Notes under the pieces: generated by a model
Seen by the model: only the letters and a program-made list of their open reading frames with translations
What the model was told of the DNA's origin: nothing
Database searches by the model: none
Source of the DNA: Candidatus Thermoplasmatota archaeon
Lineage (GTDB): Archaea > Thermoplasmatota > SW-10-69-26 > JACQPN01 > JAJPHT01
NCBI GenBank assembly: GCA_035540375.1
Contig: DATLGO010000098.1
Coordinates: 1 to 64,000 of the forward strand
Length of the DNA stretch: 64,000 bases
Direction: 5' to 3'
Position numbers and translations under genes: made by a program
Part shown: positions 51,134 through 59,514 of the stretch, piece after piece
Layout of the letters: each line of letters opens with the position of its first letter
How positions within the stretch are numbered: position 1 is the first letter of the stretch

Positions 51134-51841
51134 CTACACGGTGAAGACCGCGTATCCGCGTTCGAGCCCCGAGCGCTCCAGGACCGGCTTCGAGACATTG
51201 TAGACCGGCACGCCCCCGGGCGTCGCGCCCGAGAAGGCGCCGCCGTGGGCGTGGCCGTGGAGCGCGAGCTCGCAACCGGCCTCGTCGATCGCGGCGCCGA
51301 GGCGGCTCGTCCCCAGGAAAGGGACGATCTCGAGGGGCTCGCCGTCGAGGGTGGCCTGGACGGGGGCGTAGTGCAGGACGGCGACGCGCTTGCGTGTGCC
51401 GAGGGCCCGAAGCGCGTTGCGGAGCGCGTCGGCCTCGATGACGCTCTCGGCGACGAAGGCCTTGAGCGGCGTCTCCCCGAAGGCGCGGACGACGCGCTCG
51501 GCGAAACCGCCCGCGAAGCCTTTCGCGCCCGCGAACCCAACGCCGTCCACGACGGCGGAAGCGCGGTCGACGAGCTTCACGCCGCGACCCTCGAGCATGC
51601 GCACCACGTCGTCGAGGGCGCCGAACTCGTGATCGTGGTTGCCGAAGACCGCCACGATAGGGATCTCGACGCCGTCGAGCGCCGCAAGCAGCGCCTCGGC
51701 CTCCTCGGGGCGCCCGTGGTCGGTGAGGTCGCCCGGGAGGACGAGGACGTCGGCCTCGTCGTCGACCCCCTCGAAGGTCTTCGCGAGCCGCTCGGCGTCG
51801 TCGGCGCGCGCGTGCAGGTCGGCGACCGCGGCGATGCGCAC
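51134..51841 (-). CDS. Calcineurin-type metallophosphoesterase
   Basis: A 235-residue protein with all five motifs of the family: IAAVADLHARADD (D-x-H), VLVLPGDLTDHGRPEEAEAL (GD), VAVFGNHDHEFG (GNHD), VAVLHYAPVQAT (H) and LALHGHAHGGAF (GHxH). It should bind two metal ions and cleave a phosphomonoester or diester; the substrate is unknown. The close relatives are small archaeal phosphoesterases. It follows the nucleotidyltransferase-like gene with a 3-base gap on the same strand, so the two are co-transcribed. Confidence 0.92.
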   Translation of the reverse strand: MRIAAVADLHARADDAERLAKTFEGVDDEADVLVLPGDLTDHGRPEEAEALLAALDGVEIPIVAVFGNHDHEFGALDDVVRMLEGRGVKLVDRASAVVDGVGFAGAKGFAGGFAERVVRAFGETPLKAFVAESVIEADALRNALRALGTRKRVAVLHYAPVQATLDGEPLEIVPFLGTSRLGAAIDEAGCELALHGHAHGGAFSGATPGGVPVYNVSKPVLERSGLERGYAVFTV

Positions 51842-51844
51842 GCT

Positions 51845-52648
51845 TCAACCCTCCTCGTGCGCCGCGCGGCGGGCCTCGGCGCGCGCGTCGGGGAGCCCCC
51901 ATTCGCGCACGTCGACGAGGAAGCTCACGGGGTCGAGCATGGTGCCCCTGAACGCGAGCCCCGTCTGCCGCTCCCCGGCGTGCTCGCGGAAGCGCTCGAC
52001 GAGCGTGTCGAACACCCAGGCCGGGACGCGGTCGACGTGACCCGGGTAGGCGTAGCCGAAAAGATGGAGGTACGACAGGAGAAGCTCCCAGTGCTCCCCC
52101 ACCTTTTCGAGCACGCGCGCCCAGTCCATGACCCCGTTCGCGGCGAACATGATGTGCAGCACGTCGGCGCCGTCCCACCGGTCGCGCGTTCCCACGAACA
52201 TCTTCGAGAGGAAGAGCTCCTCGACGGGGACGACGGGCACGACGCGGCCGAGCACCTCCATGCGCGGCGCGCGTTCGAACCAGCCGTCGTCGACGGGCCC
52301 CGTTCCGTTCGCGTTCCGGTGGATGACGTCGATGAAGAACTTCCCGAGCCAGGCTTTGGAGAGCCAGACGGGATCGACCGTCTCCACCTCGAAACCGCGG
52401 CGCTCGAAGGCCTCGAGCGTCTTCGCGACGTCGTCCGGGCGGACGAACACGTCGAGATCCTTCGTCTCGCGCCAGATGCCCGTGTGCGCATTCAGCGCGA
52501 CCGCGCCCCCGAGCAGGTAATCCACCTTCGCCGCGGAAAGCACGTCGAGCGCCCTCGCATAGGCCTCGCGCTCGCGCGAATTGAAGCGCGGCGGCTCGAG
52601 CCGCGTCGGGAGGAGCTTCGTTCCGGTTTCCGGCCTGCGCGCGCCCAT
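51845..52648 (-). CDS. Nucleotidyltransferase-fold protein
   Basis: A 267-residue protein with a nucleotidyltransferase core: ALDVLSAAKVDYLLGGAVAL, NAHTGIWRETKDLDVFVRPD (GG...DLD metal-binding pattern), then FIDVIHRNANG and LFLSKMFVGTRDRWDGADVL. This resembles the family of hypothetical nucleotidyltransferases related to AbiEii/MNT proteins, but no partner antitoxin is adjacent, so a toxin role is not supported. The C-terminal half is helical. Coupled to the phosphoesterase gene downstream. Confidence 0.75.
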   Translation of the reverse strand: MGARRPETGTKLLPTRLEPPRFNSREREAYARALDVLSAAKVDYLLGGAVALNAHTGIWRETKDLDVFVRPDDVAKTLEAFERRGFEVETVDPVWLSKAWLGKFFIDVIHRNANGTGPVDDGWFERAPRMEVLGRVVPVVPVEELFLSKMFVGTRDRWDGADVLHIMFAANGVMDWARVLEKVGEHWELLLSYLHLFGYAYPGHVDRVPAWVFDTLVERFREHAGERQTGLAFRGTMLDPVSFLVDVREWGLPDARAEARRAAHEEG

Positions 52649-52740
52649 GAGAGGTCACTTATTCGTCGGCCGTCCCGTTTCAATCTTGCCGACGCGATCG
52701 GCCCTCCGCGCCCCGGGGAGGCGGGCGGGCAGGCGGGCCC

Positions 52741-53433
52741 TCAGGGCTTCCATCGGTCGCGGCGCGCGCGTGCCGCGCGGCATTCCGCGACGAGGCCGCC
52801 CACGCGCTCCGCGAGGGCGCGGGTCGCGGCGCGCGCAGGGTCGGCCTCGCGCACGACATCGAGGTCGCGCGCGGGCGTCCATGGCTCGCCGACCGCGATC
52901 CAGGCGCCGCGCCCGAACCGCGGGAACGTCCGGTCGTGGGGCCAGAAGCGGTAGAGGTCGAGGCCGACCGGGAGGATCGGGCATCCGGTCTCGAGCGCGA
53001 GGCGGGCGACGCCGGTTCGGAACTCGAGCAGGGCGTCGGGGCCCGCGCGTGTCGCTTCGGGGTAGACCATGACGGCGTGGCCCGATTCGAGCTTCTCGCG
53101 CGCGAACCGGACGGCGTCCGGGTTGCCCTCGCGCGCCCCCCGGAAGACGGGGACGGCCCCGTTCGAGCGGAAGAACCAGTTCGTGAAGCGGTTGCGGAAA
53201 AGCTCGGCCTTCGCGAGGAAGAAGGACGGACGAGGCATCACGGCCGCGACGAGGACCGGGTCCGCGTACGTCTGGTGGTTCGGCGCGATGATGACGCCGC
53301 CGGACCTCGGCATGTTCTCCGCGCCCTTCGCGAAGAGCGGCACGAGGGCGATGAGGGGCCGGCGACCGAGACGGTACGTCGCCCGGTAGAAGAGGGAGAC
53401 GTCACGCCAATCCGGCCCGTCGTAGCGGAGCAT
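52741..53433 (-). CDS. PlsC-like 1-acyl-glycerol-3-phosphate acyltransferase
   Basis: A 230-residue acyltransferase-fold protein with the HX4D motif in IIAPNHQTYADPVLV (His53, Asp58), block II VFRGAREGNPDAVRFAREKL, block III VMVYPEATRAGPDALLEF (the usual EGTRS form changed to EATRA) and a hydrophobic N-terminal helix. In bacteria such proteins acylate lysophosphatidate. Archaeal membranes are ether-linked, so the acceptor here is unclear. Possible roles are acylation of another lipid or protein. Assignment to the fold is secure; the substrate is not. Confidence 0.82.
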   Translation of the reverse strand: MLRYDGPDWRDVSLFYRATYRLGRRPLIALVPLFAKGAENMPRSGGVIIAPNHQTYADPVLVAAVMPRPSFFLAKAELFRNRFTNWFFRSNGAVPVFRGAREGNPDAVRFAREKLESGHAVMVYPEATRAGPDALLEFRTGVARLALETGCPILPVGLDLYRFWPHDRTFPRFGRGAWIAVGEPWTPARDLDVVREADPARAATRALAERVGGLVAECRAARARRDRWKP

Positions 53434-53470
53434 CCGCGCCGCGAAGGCGGGACCGCGACATAAAGGCCGG

Positions 53471-54328
53471 CTATCGGAGGTCCGTCATCGCGGCTTCCCA
53501 CGGGGTCGGCGTGATCCCGAGATCCTCCGCCCAACGCGCATCCGCGCAGGCATTGCCGGCGAAAAGCATCCGCAGCTGGTCGGGCGTCGCGGGGAAGCCT
53601 GGCAGCTTCGCCATGGCGAGGGCGAGACCTTCGGGCACGGGGGCGTAGGCGCGCTTCCGTCCCATGAGCTTCGCGAGCCGCTCGAGATACTGCCTGAACG
53701 TCAGCGTCTCGGGGCCCGCGACGCAGTAGGTCTTCCCCACGGCGACCGGCTCGTCGAGGGCCTTCGCGAATGCGAGGCCGACGTCGCCCGCGGCGACGGG
53801 TTGCATGACCGCGCTCCCGCCGCCGAGGACCGGCACCACGGGCGCGTACCGGATGACCGGCGCGAGCTTCGCGTGGAAGCCCTCGCCGGGACCGGCGATG
53901 AACGAGGGGCGGAAGATCGTCGCGTCGAGGCCTGCGTCCTTCACGACCTGCTCAGCCGCGAGTTTCGTGCGCTGGTAGGGGGTCAGCGCGAGGTCGGCGC
54001 CGTTCGCGCTCATGTGCAGGAAGCGGCGGATGCCCACCCGTTTCGCGGCTTCGACGACGTGGCGCGTCGCCTCGACGTGGAGGCGCTCGAACGTCAACCC
54101 CTTCGACGGTTTCTCGTCGATGATGCCTACGAGATGCACGACGGCGTCGTGCCCGGCGAGGTCCGGAAGCTCGCCGCGCGCGACGTCGCCTTTCGCGGTC
54201 GAGAGGCCGGGCCGGGCCGGCGGCGGTTGCCGATGCACGAGCGCGGTGACCCTGTGGCCGCGCGCCAGGATCGCGTCGAGGATCGAGGGTCCAACGAAGC
54301 CCGTCCCTCCGGTGACGAAGACGCGCAC
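53471..54328 (-). CDS. NAD-dependent epimerase/NmrA-like (NDUFA9-type) protein
   Basis: A protein of 285 residues from the GTG at 54328 (VRVFVTGGTGFVGPSILDAI). An atypical short-chain dehydrogenase: Rossmann motif GGTGFVG, GDVARGELPDLAGHDAVVHL, HMSANGADLALTPYQRTKLA (YxxxK), IFRPSFIAGPGEGFHAKLAP and the substrate domain with PVAAGDVGLAF and GPETLTFRQYLERL. The pattern matches the NDUFA9/complex-I-like and sugar-epimerase group. The cofactor is probably NAD(P). The longer ORF start was rejected because it precedes the fold by an unrelated Cys-rich segment. Confidence 0.85.
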   Translation of the reverse strand: MRVFVTGGTGFVGPSILDAILARGHRVTALVHRQPPPARPGLSTAKGDVARGELPDLAGHDAVVHLVGIIDEKPSKGLTFERLHVEATRHVVEAAKRVGIRRFLHMSANGADLALTPYQRTKLAAEQVVKDAGLDATIFRPSFIAGPGEGFHAKLAPVIRYAPVVPVLGGGSAVMQPVAAGDVGLAFAKALDEPVAVGKTYCVAGPETLTFRQYLERLAKLMGRKRAYAPVPEGLALAMAKLPGFPATPDQLRMLFAGNACADARWAEDLGITPTPWEAAMTDLR

Positions 54329-54514
54329 GCTGGACGCGAAGCCGCAAGAACGGAAAAGCCCTCCGCCATGCTTGCCGCAGCCGACGGGGCGGATCCCCTC
54401 ACGCATCGGGGAGGAATGGCATCACGTCGGCACCAAGGGAGGGACGGATCTCGCCCCCCCGTTCGCGGAGCACGTCCGGCAAAGGTGTCCACCGCATGCC
54501 ACGGAGTGTCGCTG

Positions 54515-55300
54515 TCACGACGCCGGCGCGAGCTCCACGTCCGCGAAGACGGGGAAGTGGTCGCTCGGAAGCATGCCCGCTTCCCGCTCCTTGACCGTCA
54601 CGAGGCGCGGGACGCGGATGACCTGCTTCAGGAAGATGTAGTCGATGCGGTAGAGGCCGCGGCCTGTCCAGTGGTGGAAGGTCGCGCCCCAGCGCTCGGG
54701 CTTGCGCTCCTCCGCGAGACGGAGGGCGTCGACGAAGCCCGCGCGCTCGAGGATGCGGTACACGCGGCTCTTCGGAAGCGAATTGAAGTCGCCCGTGAGC
54801 ACGACGGGCTCGTCGGCGCGCGGCATGCGGGCGTGGAGCAGCGCCGCGGACTTGCGTCGCGCGCCGGGGCTCGCGTGGTCGAGGTGCGTGTTGTAGACCG
54901 AGAAGCGTTCTCCGGATTCGCGGTCCGCGAAGCGCGCCCACGTCACCATGCGCGGGCAGTAGTTGCCCCACGACATCGATCCGGGGACGTCGGGGGTCTC
55001 GGAGAGCCAGAAGTTGCCGCGGTCGAGCACGTCGAAGCGCTCCTCGCGGTAGAGGATGGCGTTGAACTCGTCCTCGGCGCCGCCGAGGCGGCCCTCGCCG
55101 ACCATCGCGTACCCCTCGCTCGCCGCGAGGAGATCGGCCATCTGGTCGCCCAGGCCCTCCTGGGTCCCGATGACGTCGGGGCGCCAACGCCGGATGACGC
55201 CCGCCGCGGCTTCGCGGCGCCGACCCCATTGGTGTTCCCCGTCGCTCCAGCGGCGGCGACGGAGGTTGAACGTCATGGCCCGGAGGGCGATCGATGACAT
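54515..55300 (-). CDS. Endonuclease/exonuclease/phosphatase family protein
   Basis: A protein of 261 residues from the ATG at 55300 (MSSIALRAMTFNLRRRRWSD). It has EEP-fold metal and catalytic motifs: MTFNLR, DVIGTQEGLGDQM (catalytic Glu), RFSVYNTHLDHASPGARRKS, VVLTGDFNSLPKSRVYRIL (Asp-Phe-Asn), RIDYIFLK and the terminal LPSDHFPVFADVEL (Asp-His). Members cleave DNA, RNA or phosphoesters; this one resembles small metal-dependent hydrolases of the exonuclease III-like superfamily. No signal peptide, so cytoplasmic. A TATA-like CTTATGAATATT lies about 40 bases upstream. Confidence 0.88.
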   Translation of the reverse strand: MSSIALRAMTFNLRRRRWSDGEHQWGRRREAAAGVIRRWRPDVIGTQEGLGDQMADLLAASEGYAMVGEGRLGGAEDEFNAILYREERFDVLDRGNFWLSETPDVPGSMSWGNYCPRMVTWARFADRESGERFSVYNTHLDHASPGARRKSAALLHARMPRADEPVVLTGDFNSLPKSRVYRILERAGFVDALRLAEERKPERWGATFHHWTGRGLYRIDYIFLKQVIRVPRLVTVKEREAGMLPSDHFPVFADVELAPAS

Positions 55301-55382
55301 GGCGACGGTGATAGAAGGTGCTCCTTCTCCCCTTATGAATATTGGGAGGGACGCAGGGGCGCAGTGCCCCCCGGGGCCGGCT

Positions 55383-55838
55383 TCAGCGCATCTTGGACTT
55401 CGTGAGGGCGTCCGCATGACGATTCAGGGACCGGGGGATCCACTCGAGGGTGCTTCCGGTCTCGCCGAGGAGCGTCTGGGCCTTGCGGCAGAGGGGCAGC
55501 AGGATGCCGGGCCTGCAGATCCACTCCCCGGTCACGCACCGCTTCACGTTCAGGGAATCTGTGTAGAGGATCCCGGAGAGGCCGTGCGACTTCAGGAACT
55601 TGAGCGCCTTGAGCACGGCGACGTACTCGGCCACGTTGTTCGTCGCGCCCCGCTCGCGCGCGGCGCGGCCCCGCTCCTCGTGGAGGACGCCGCCCTCGTG
55701 GCTCATCACGACGAACGCGTAGCGCGCCTCGATGCCGCGGTCGGCGGAGCCGTCCGCGTACACGACGACGGAGTGCCCGGGCGCGGGCAGCGGGAAGTCT
55801 TCCTTCTCGTCGGGCAGCGGGCAGAACGGGAAGGTCAT
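55383..55838 (-). CDS. Ribonuclease H (type 1 fold)
   Basis: A 151-residue RNase H. Catalytic acidic residues are visible in order: VVVYADGSADRG (first Asp), TNNVAEYVAVLKAL (Glu), GILYTDSLNVKRCV (Asp) and SLNRHADALTKSK (last Asp). The arrangement without a basic protrusion is that of archaeal/Bacillus-type RNase HI. It degrades RNA in RNA-DNA hybrids. It lies upstream of the EEP gene on the same strand and may share its transcript, with an 82-base gap. Confidence 0.9.
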   Translation of the reverse strand: MTFPFCPLPDEKEDFPLPAPGHSVVVYADGSADRGIEARYAFVVMSHEGGVLHEERGRAARERGATNNVAEYVAVLKALKFLKSHGLSGILYTDSLNVKRCVTGEWICRPGILLPLCRKAQTLLGETGSTLEWIPRSLNRHADALTKSKMR

Positions 55839-55979
55839 CCGCGCTCACCCCTGAGCGCGCGGACGACGAGGCTCGATCGCTTGGCGGGAACTCCTCCTTT
55901 CCACGGGAGATTTGGGCGTCGGATCGAGATAAGAGTTCCGATTCCCTCTCGGGGGCACCCGCTCGGGCCCGTCCGTTCG

Positions 55980-56849
55980 TCAGCGCATGCCCGCGAGCTT
56001 CTCGAGGCGCGCGATGCGCTCCTCGGTGTGCGGGTGCGTGCGGAAGAGGCCCGAGACGAACCCCGCGCGGAACGGATTCACGATGTAGAGGTGGGACTGC
56101 GAGGGCGAGCCCGTCTGCATCGGGATGCGCGAGGCTCCGGTCTCGAGCATGCGGAGGGCGCGGGCAAGCTCGAGCGGGCGGCCCGTGATCTCCGCGGCGC
56201 CGCGGTCCGCCATGAACTCGCGGCTCCTGCTGATCGCAAGCTGCACCATGATGGCGGCCAGCGGGGCGAGGATCGCAAGGAGGATCATGCCGAAGATGTT
56301 GCCGCCGCCCTCGCCGTCGCGCGAGCCGCCGAAGAGCGCGCTCCAGAAGAAGGCGCGGGCCGCGAAGGTGATCGCGCCGGCGACCGTCGCCGCGGCGCTC
56401 ATGACGAGGACGTCGCGGTTGCGGACGTGGGCCATCTCGTGGGCCATCACGGCCTCGACCGCGTCGTCGTCCATCATCTTGAGGAGGCCCGCGGTCGCCG
56501 CGACGACCGCGTTCTGCGGGTTGCGGCCCGTCGCGAACGCGTTCGGCTGGTCCGTGGGGATGATCGCGACGCGCGGCATCGGAAGCCCCGACTTCTGGGA
56601 AAGGCTCCGGACGATGCCGTGGAGGCGCGGCGCCTGCTCGGGGGTCACGAGCTTCGCGCCCGTGGACCAGAGGACGATGCGGTCCGACCAGAAGTAGGAG
56701 ACGAAGTTGATCGCCGCGGCGATGACGAGGAAGACCACGCTCCCGAGGAGCGGGGCGTTCGCGAAGTACGCGCCCACGACGAAGCCCACGGCCATGAAAA
56801 GCGCCGTGAGGGCGGCGAAGAGCCCGAGGGTGCGCCAGGTGGAAGCCAT
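55980..56849 (-). CDS. htpX: HtpX-type membrane zinc metalloprotease (M48)
   Basis: A 289-residue membrane protease. Two N-terminal helices (residues 8-50), the loop QPNAFATGRNPQNAVVAATA, the zinc motif MAHEMAHVRNRD (His137, Glu138, His141), two more helices (VLVMSAAATVAGAITFAARA, IILLAILAPLAAIMVQLAIS) and the third ligand region REFMADRGAAEITGRPLELA. The end HTEERIARLEKLAGM is typical. HtpX degrades misfolded membrane proteins. It appears monocistronic. Confidence 0.94.
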   Translation of the reverse strand: MASTWRTLGLFAALTALFMAVGFVVGAYFANAPLLGSVVFLVIAAAINFVSYFWSDRIVLWSTGAKLVTPEQAPRLHGIVRSLSQKSGLPMPRVAIIPTDQPNAFATGRNPQNAVVAATAGLLKMMDDDAVEAVMAHEMAHVRNRDVLVMSAAATVAGAITFAARAFFWSALFGGSRDGEGGGNIFGMILLAILAPLAAIMVQLAISRSREFMADRGAAEITGRPLELARALRMLETGASRIPMQTGSPSQSHLYIVNPFRAGFVSGLFRTHPHTEERIARLEKLAGMR

Positions 56850-56911
56850 CGGGCCGGAAGGAATCCGCCGAGTTCTTGAGCCTTACCCTCCCGTCCGGTT
56901 CGTAAACCGGC

Positions 56912-58093
56912 TCAGCGGAGACGGTACACGTCCAGTCCCCGGCCGCCGTCGCCCGTGTAGACCGCGCCCTCGTGCCAGTAAGCCGCCCAGGCGCTCCCGT
57001 CCGGCGGGGCGACCTGGGAGACGAGCTTCGGGTTCGCGGGGTCCTTGAAGTCGACGAGCATCGTGCCGCCCGAGTAGAAGCCCGCGACGACGAGGGGCCG
57101 GTCCGCGACGACGTTGAAGTTGTGCGCCGTGCAGACGTTGCCGTTGCCGCGGGGCGGCGAGAAGTATCCCTTGAGCTGCACGTCGCCGTTCGGCGCGAGC
57201 GTGTAGAACCAGAGGGCCCCGGTCGGCGTCCTCCCGTGGGCCGGGCAGGCGGGCGCAAGGGCCCCGCCGGACTCGTCCCCGATGATGAGAAGGGTCCCGT
57301 TCAGGGCCGTCGCCGCGCTGTGGTGGATATTGATCGCCGGGTTCGTGAGCGTCGCGATCACGCGCGGCTTCATCGGGTCCTTCATGTCCCAGATCATCGT
57401 CTCGTGGATGCCTCCGCAGATCGCGCGCGAACGCTCGGGCTCCGCGAGGATGTCGTGGCACCCGGGAGCCTTGCTCGTCGCCGGGAACTCGAACGCGCCG
57501 ACGACCTTCGGCGCGGTCGGGTCCGAAACGTCGACGATCTCGCTCTTGTGGTGAGCCATCACGTTCACGAGGTCGTAGGCCGAATTGTAGACGAGTCCCG
57601 TGTCGCCCCAGGGCGTGTGCGTGTGGCTGCCGTACTTCAGCGGAACCTGCGAAAGCGCGACGGGGTTCGCGGGATCGGTCACGTCGACGAGGCGGATGCC
57701 GCCCGAGGGCGCCGCGCCGGGACACCCGTCGTCGCCCTGGTACGAGATCGTCGCGATGCGGCCCTTCGTCGTCTCGACGACGCCGACGTCGATGCCGCGA
57801 CACGGGACGGAGCCCACCTCGGTCGCGTTTTCGGGGTCCCTGATGTCCACGACGTGCAGCCCCGACCGCGACGAAACGTAGGCGTAGCCTCCCTTGAAGG
57901 CGATGTCGTTGCCGCCGCCGAAGTCGACCCTCCGCACGGGGTCGAGCTTCGTGACGACGTCCGGGAGGACGTACGGCGCGCGCGGCGCCTCGAGGCGGGG
58001 GTCCCCGCCGTCGCCCGCGCCCGGCGTCGAGACGCATCCCGCAAGCGCGGGGAGGACGAGGAGCGCGAAGGCGGCGAGGAGGCGGGAGGCCAT
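56912..58093 (-). CDS. LVIVD-repeat secreted lipoprotein (beta-propeller)
   Basis: A protein of 393 residues from the ATG at 58093 (MASRLLAAFALLVLPALAG then lipobox Cys). Repeats of the LVIVD type build a beta-propeller: GLHVVDIRDPENATEVGSVP, GIRLVDVTDPANPVALSQVP, SEIVDVSDPTAPKVVGAFEF, MIWDMKDPMKPRVIATLTNP and MLVDFKDPANPKLVSQVAPP. His-containing strands (YGSHTHTPWG, GCHDILAE, INIHHSAATA, CTAHNFNV) line one face and could bind metal. Probably attached to the outer face of the membrane by lipid. The ligand is unknown. Confidence 0.85.
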   Translation of the reverse strand: MASRLLAAFALLVLPALAGCVSTPGAGDGGDPRLEAPRAPYVLPDVVTKLDPVRRVDFGGGNDIAFKGGYAYVSSRSGLHVVDIRDPENATEVGSVPCRGIDVGVVETTKGRIATISYQGDDGCPGAAPSGGIRLVDVTDPANPVALSQVPLKYGSHTHTPWGDTGLVYNSAYDLVNVMAHHKSEIVDVSDPTAPKVVGAFEFPATSKAPGCHDILAEPERSRAICGGIHETMIWDMKDPMKPRVIATLTNPAINIHHSAATALNGTLLIIGDESGGALAPACPAHGRTPTGALWFYTLAPNGDVQLKGYFSPPRGNGNVCTAHNFNVVADRPLVVAGFYSGGTMLVDFKDPANPKLVSQVAPPDGSAWAAYWHEGAVYTGDGGRGLDVYRLR

Positions 58094-58189
58094 GGGTCGC
58101 GGACGCGTCCCCCGGAGCATGATCCTTTCCCGTTGGGCGTTCGGCGGGCTTGGAGACACGTTCATGGGGCCGACCGCGCTCGACCGGTC

Positions 58190-59113
58190 GTGGAGCCGGC
58201 CGTCGTCGCCCGAGGACTCGCGAAGCGCTTCGGCGCCCACGAGGCCGTGAAGAACGTCGATTTCGACATTCCCGCGGGAAGCACGTTCGCGTTCCTCGGC
58301 CCGAACGGCGCGGGGAAAACCTCCACCATGCGGATGATCTACGGCCTGTCGCCCGTCTCCGCGGGGACGCTCACGGTCCTCGGGCACGACGTTGCGACCG
58401 AATCGCGGGCCCTCAAGCGTCTCATCGGGGTCGTGCCCCAGGAAGCGAACCTCGACATGGACATGACGGCGCTCGACAACGTCGTGACGTTCGCGCGCTT
58501 CTTCGACATCACGGGCGCGCCGGCGAGGTCCCGCGCGAAGGAGCTTCTCGCGTCCGTCCAGCTCGAGGAGAAGGCGGACGCGCGCGTCGCGACGCTCTCC
58601 GGGGGCATGAAGCGGCGGCTCCTCATCGCGCGCGCCCTCGTGAACGACCCCGCGCTCCTCGTGCTCGACGAGCCCACGACGGGCCTCGATCCGCAGTCGC
58701 GCGCGCTCCTCTGGGAGCGCATCCGCGACATGCGCCGGGCCGGAAAGACGGTCATCCTCACGACGCACTACATGGAGGAGGCCGAGCGGCTCTCGGACGA
58801 GCTCGTCCTCATGGACGGCGGCCGCATCATCGAGCGCGGGACGCCCCGCGAGCTTGTGCTCCGCCACATCGGTCGGGAGGTGCTCGAGCTCGAGCTCCCC
58901 CGGGCCGAGCAGGAGCGCGCGCTCAAGGCGCTCGCGGACCGGGCGCGAGGCTCCGACCGGTCGCGCGACTTCGTCCTCTTCCACACGGACGACGCCGAGG
59001 CGCTTTTGCGCGAGGCCGAATCCGAGGGTCTTGAACCCGCCTCCGCCGTGCTGCGCCGCGCGAGCCTGGAGGACGTCTTCCTGAAGCTCACCGGCAGGAC
59101 GCTCCTTGAGTAA
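58190..59113 (+). CDS. ABC transporter ATP-binding protein (DrrA-like)
   Basis: A protein of 307 residues from GTG 58190 (VEPAVVARGLAKRFGAHEAV). Walker A GPNGAGKTSTM, Q-loop VVPQEANLDMDMTALDNV, signature LSGGMKRRLLIARAL, Walker B LLVLDEPTTGLDPQSRALLW and H-loop ILTTHYMEEAERL. The C-terminal extension (residues about 215-307) with a small alpha/beta domain is usual for DrrA/CcmA-like exporters. Its permease partner starts at 59515, with a basic-protein gene between them. A weak TATA-like element lies about 30 bases upstream. Confidence 0.92.
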   Translation: MEPAVVARGLAKRFGAHEAVKNVDFDIPAGSTFAFLGPNGAGKTSTMRMIYGLSPVSAGTLTVLGHDVATESRALKRLIGVVPQEANLDMDMTALDNVVTFARFFDITGAPARSRAKELLASVQLEEKADARVATLSGGMKRRLLIARALVNDPALLVLDEPTTGLDPQSRALLWERIRDMRRAGKTVILTTHYMEEAERLSDELVLMDGGRIIERGTPRELVLRHIGREVLELELPRAEQERALKALADRARGSDRSRDFVLFHTDDAEALLREAESEGLEPASAVLRRASLEDVFLKLTGRTLLE

Positions 59114-59144
59114 GGCTAAATCGTCCCTCGGGGATGACGGACGC

Positions 59145-59474
59145 ATGGCGGAGACCCCGATGGACCAGGCGATGGAGCGCGCGAAGGCGGCGGCGGACGA
59201 GGCGGCGCGGATGGCCAAGCAGGCCGCCGCGGACGCGAAGGCCAAGGCGGCCGAGGCGAAGCAGACGGCCGTCGGCGCCGCCGAATCGCTCCTCGACAAG
59301 GTCGCGGCCACCGCGAAGGCCGTCGGGAACAAGGCCCGCGCCGCGAAGCGCCGCGTCACGAAGGCGAAGAAGCCCGCGAAGAAGGCCCCCAAGCGCGCGA
59401 AGGCCTCGAAGGCGAAGCGCGCGGCGCCGCGCAAGGCCGCGAAGAAGAAGGCGAAGAAGGCCCGCCGCCGCTGA
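59145..59474 (+). CDS. Lys/Ala-rich histone H1-like protein
   Basis: A protein of 109 residues from ATG 59145, following GCTAAATC at about 30 bases. The first 55 residues form an acidic/basic amphipathic helix (MDQAMERAKAAADEAARMAK). The last 50 are a highly basic tail made of KAKKPAKKAPKRAKASKAKR type repeats ending KKAKKARRR. Such tails resemble eukaryotic H1 and bacterial Hc1/AlgP-like proteins and should bind DNA non-specifically. An in-frame TTG at 59106 is possible. It sits between ABC ATPase and permease genes. Confidence 0.7.
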   Translation: MAETPMDQAMERAKAAADEAARMAKQAAADAKAKAAEAKQTAVGAAESLLDKVAATAKAVGNKARAAKRRVTKAKKPAKKAPKRAKASKAKRAAPRKAAKKKAKKARRR

Positions 59475-59514
59475 AGCCGAAGATTACTTCCCCGGCGCGG
59501 CCGCTCGCGCGGCC

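Noticed and set aside
51845-52648. Toxin of a toxin-antitoxin pair
   Set aside because: The nucleotidyltransferase pattern is visible, but no small antitoxin gene is adjacent; the neighbour is a metallophosphoesterase.
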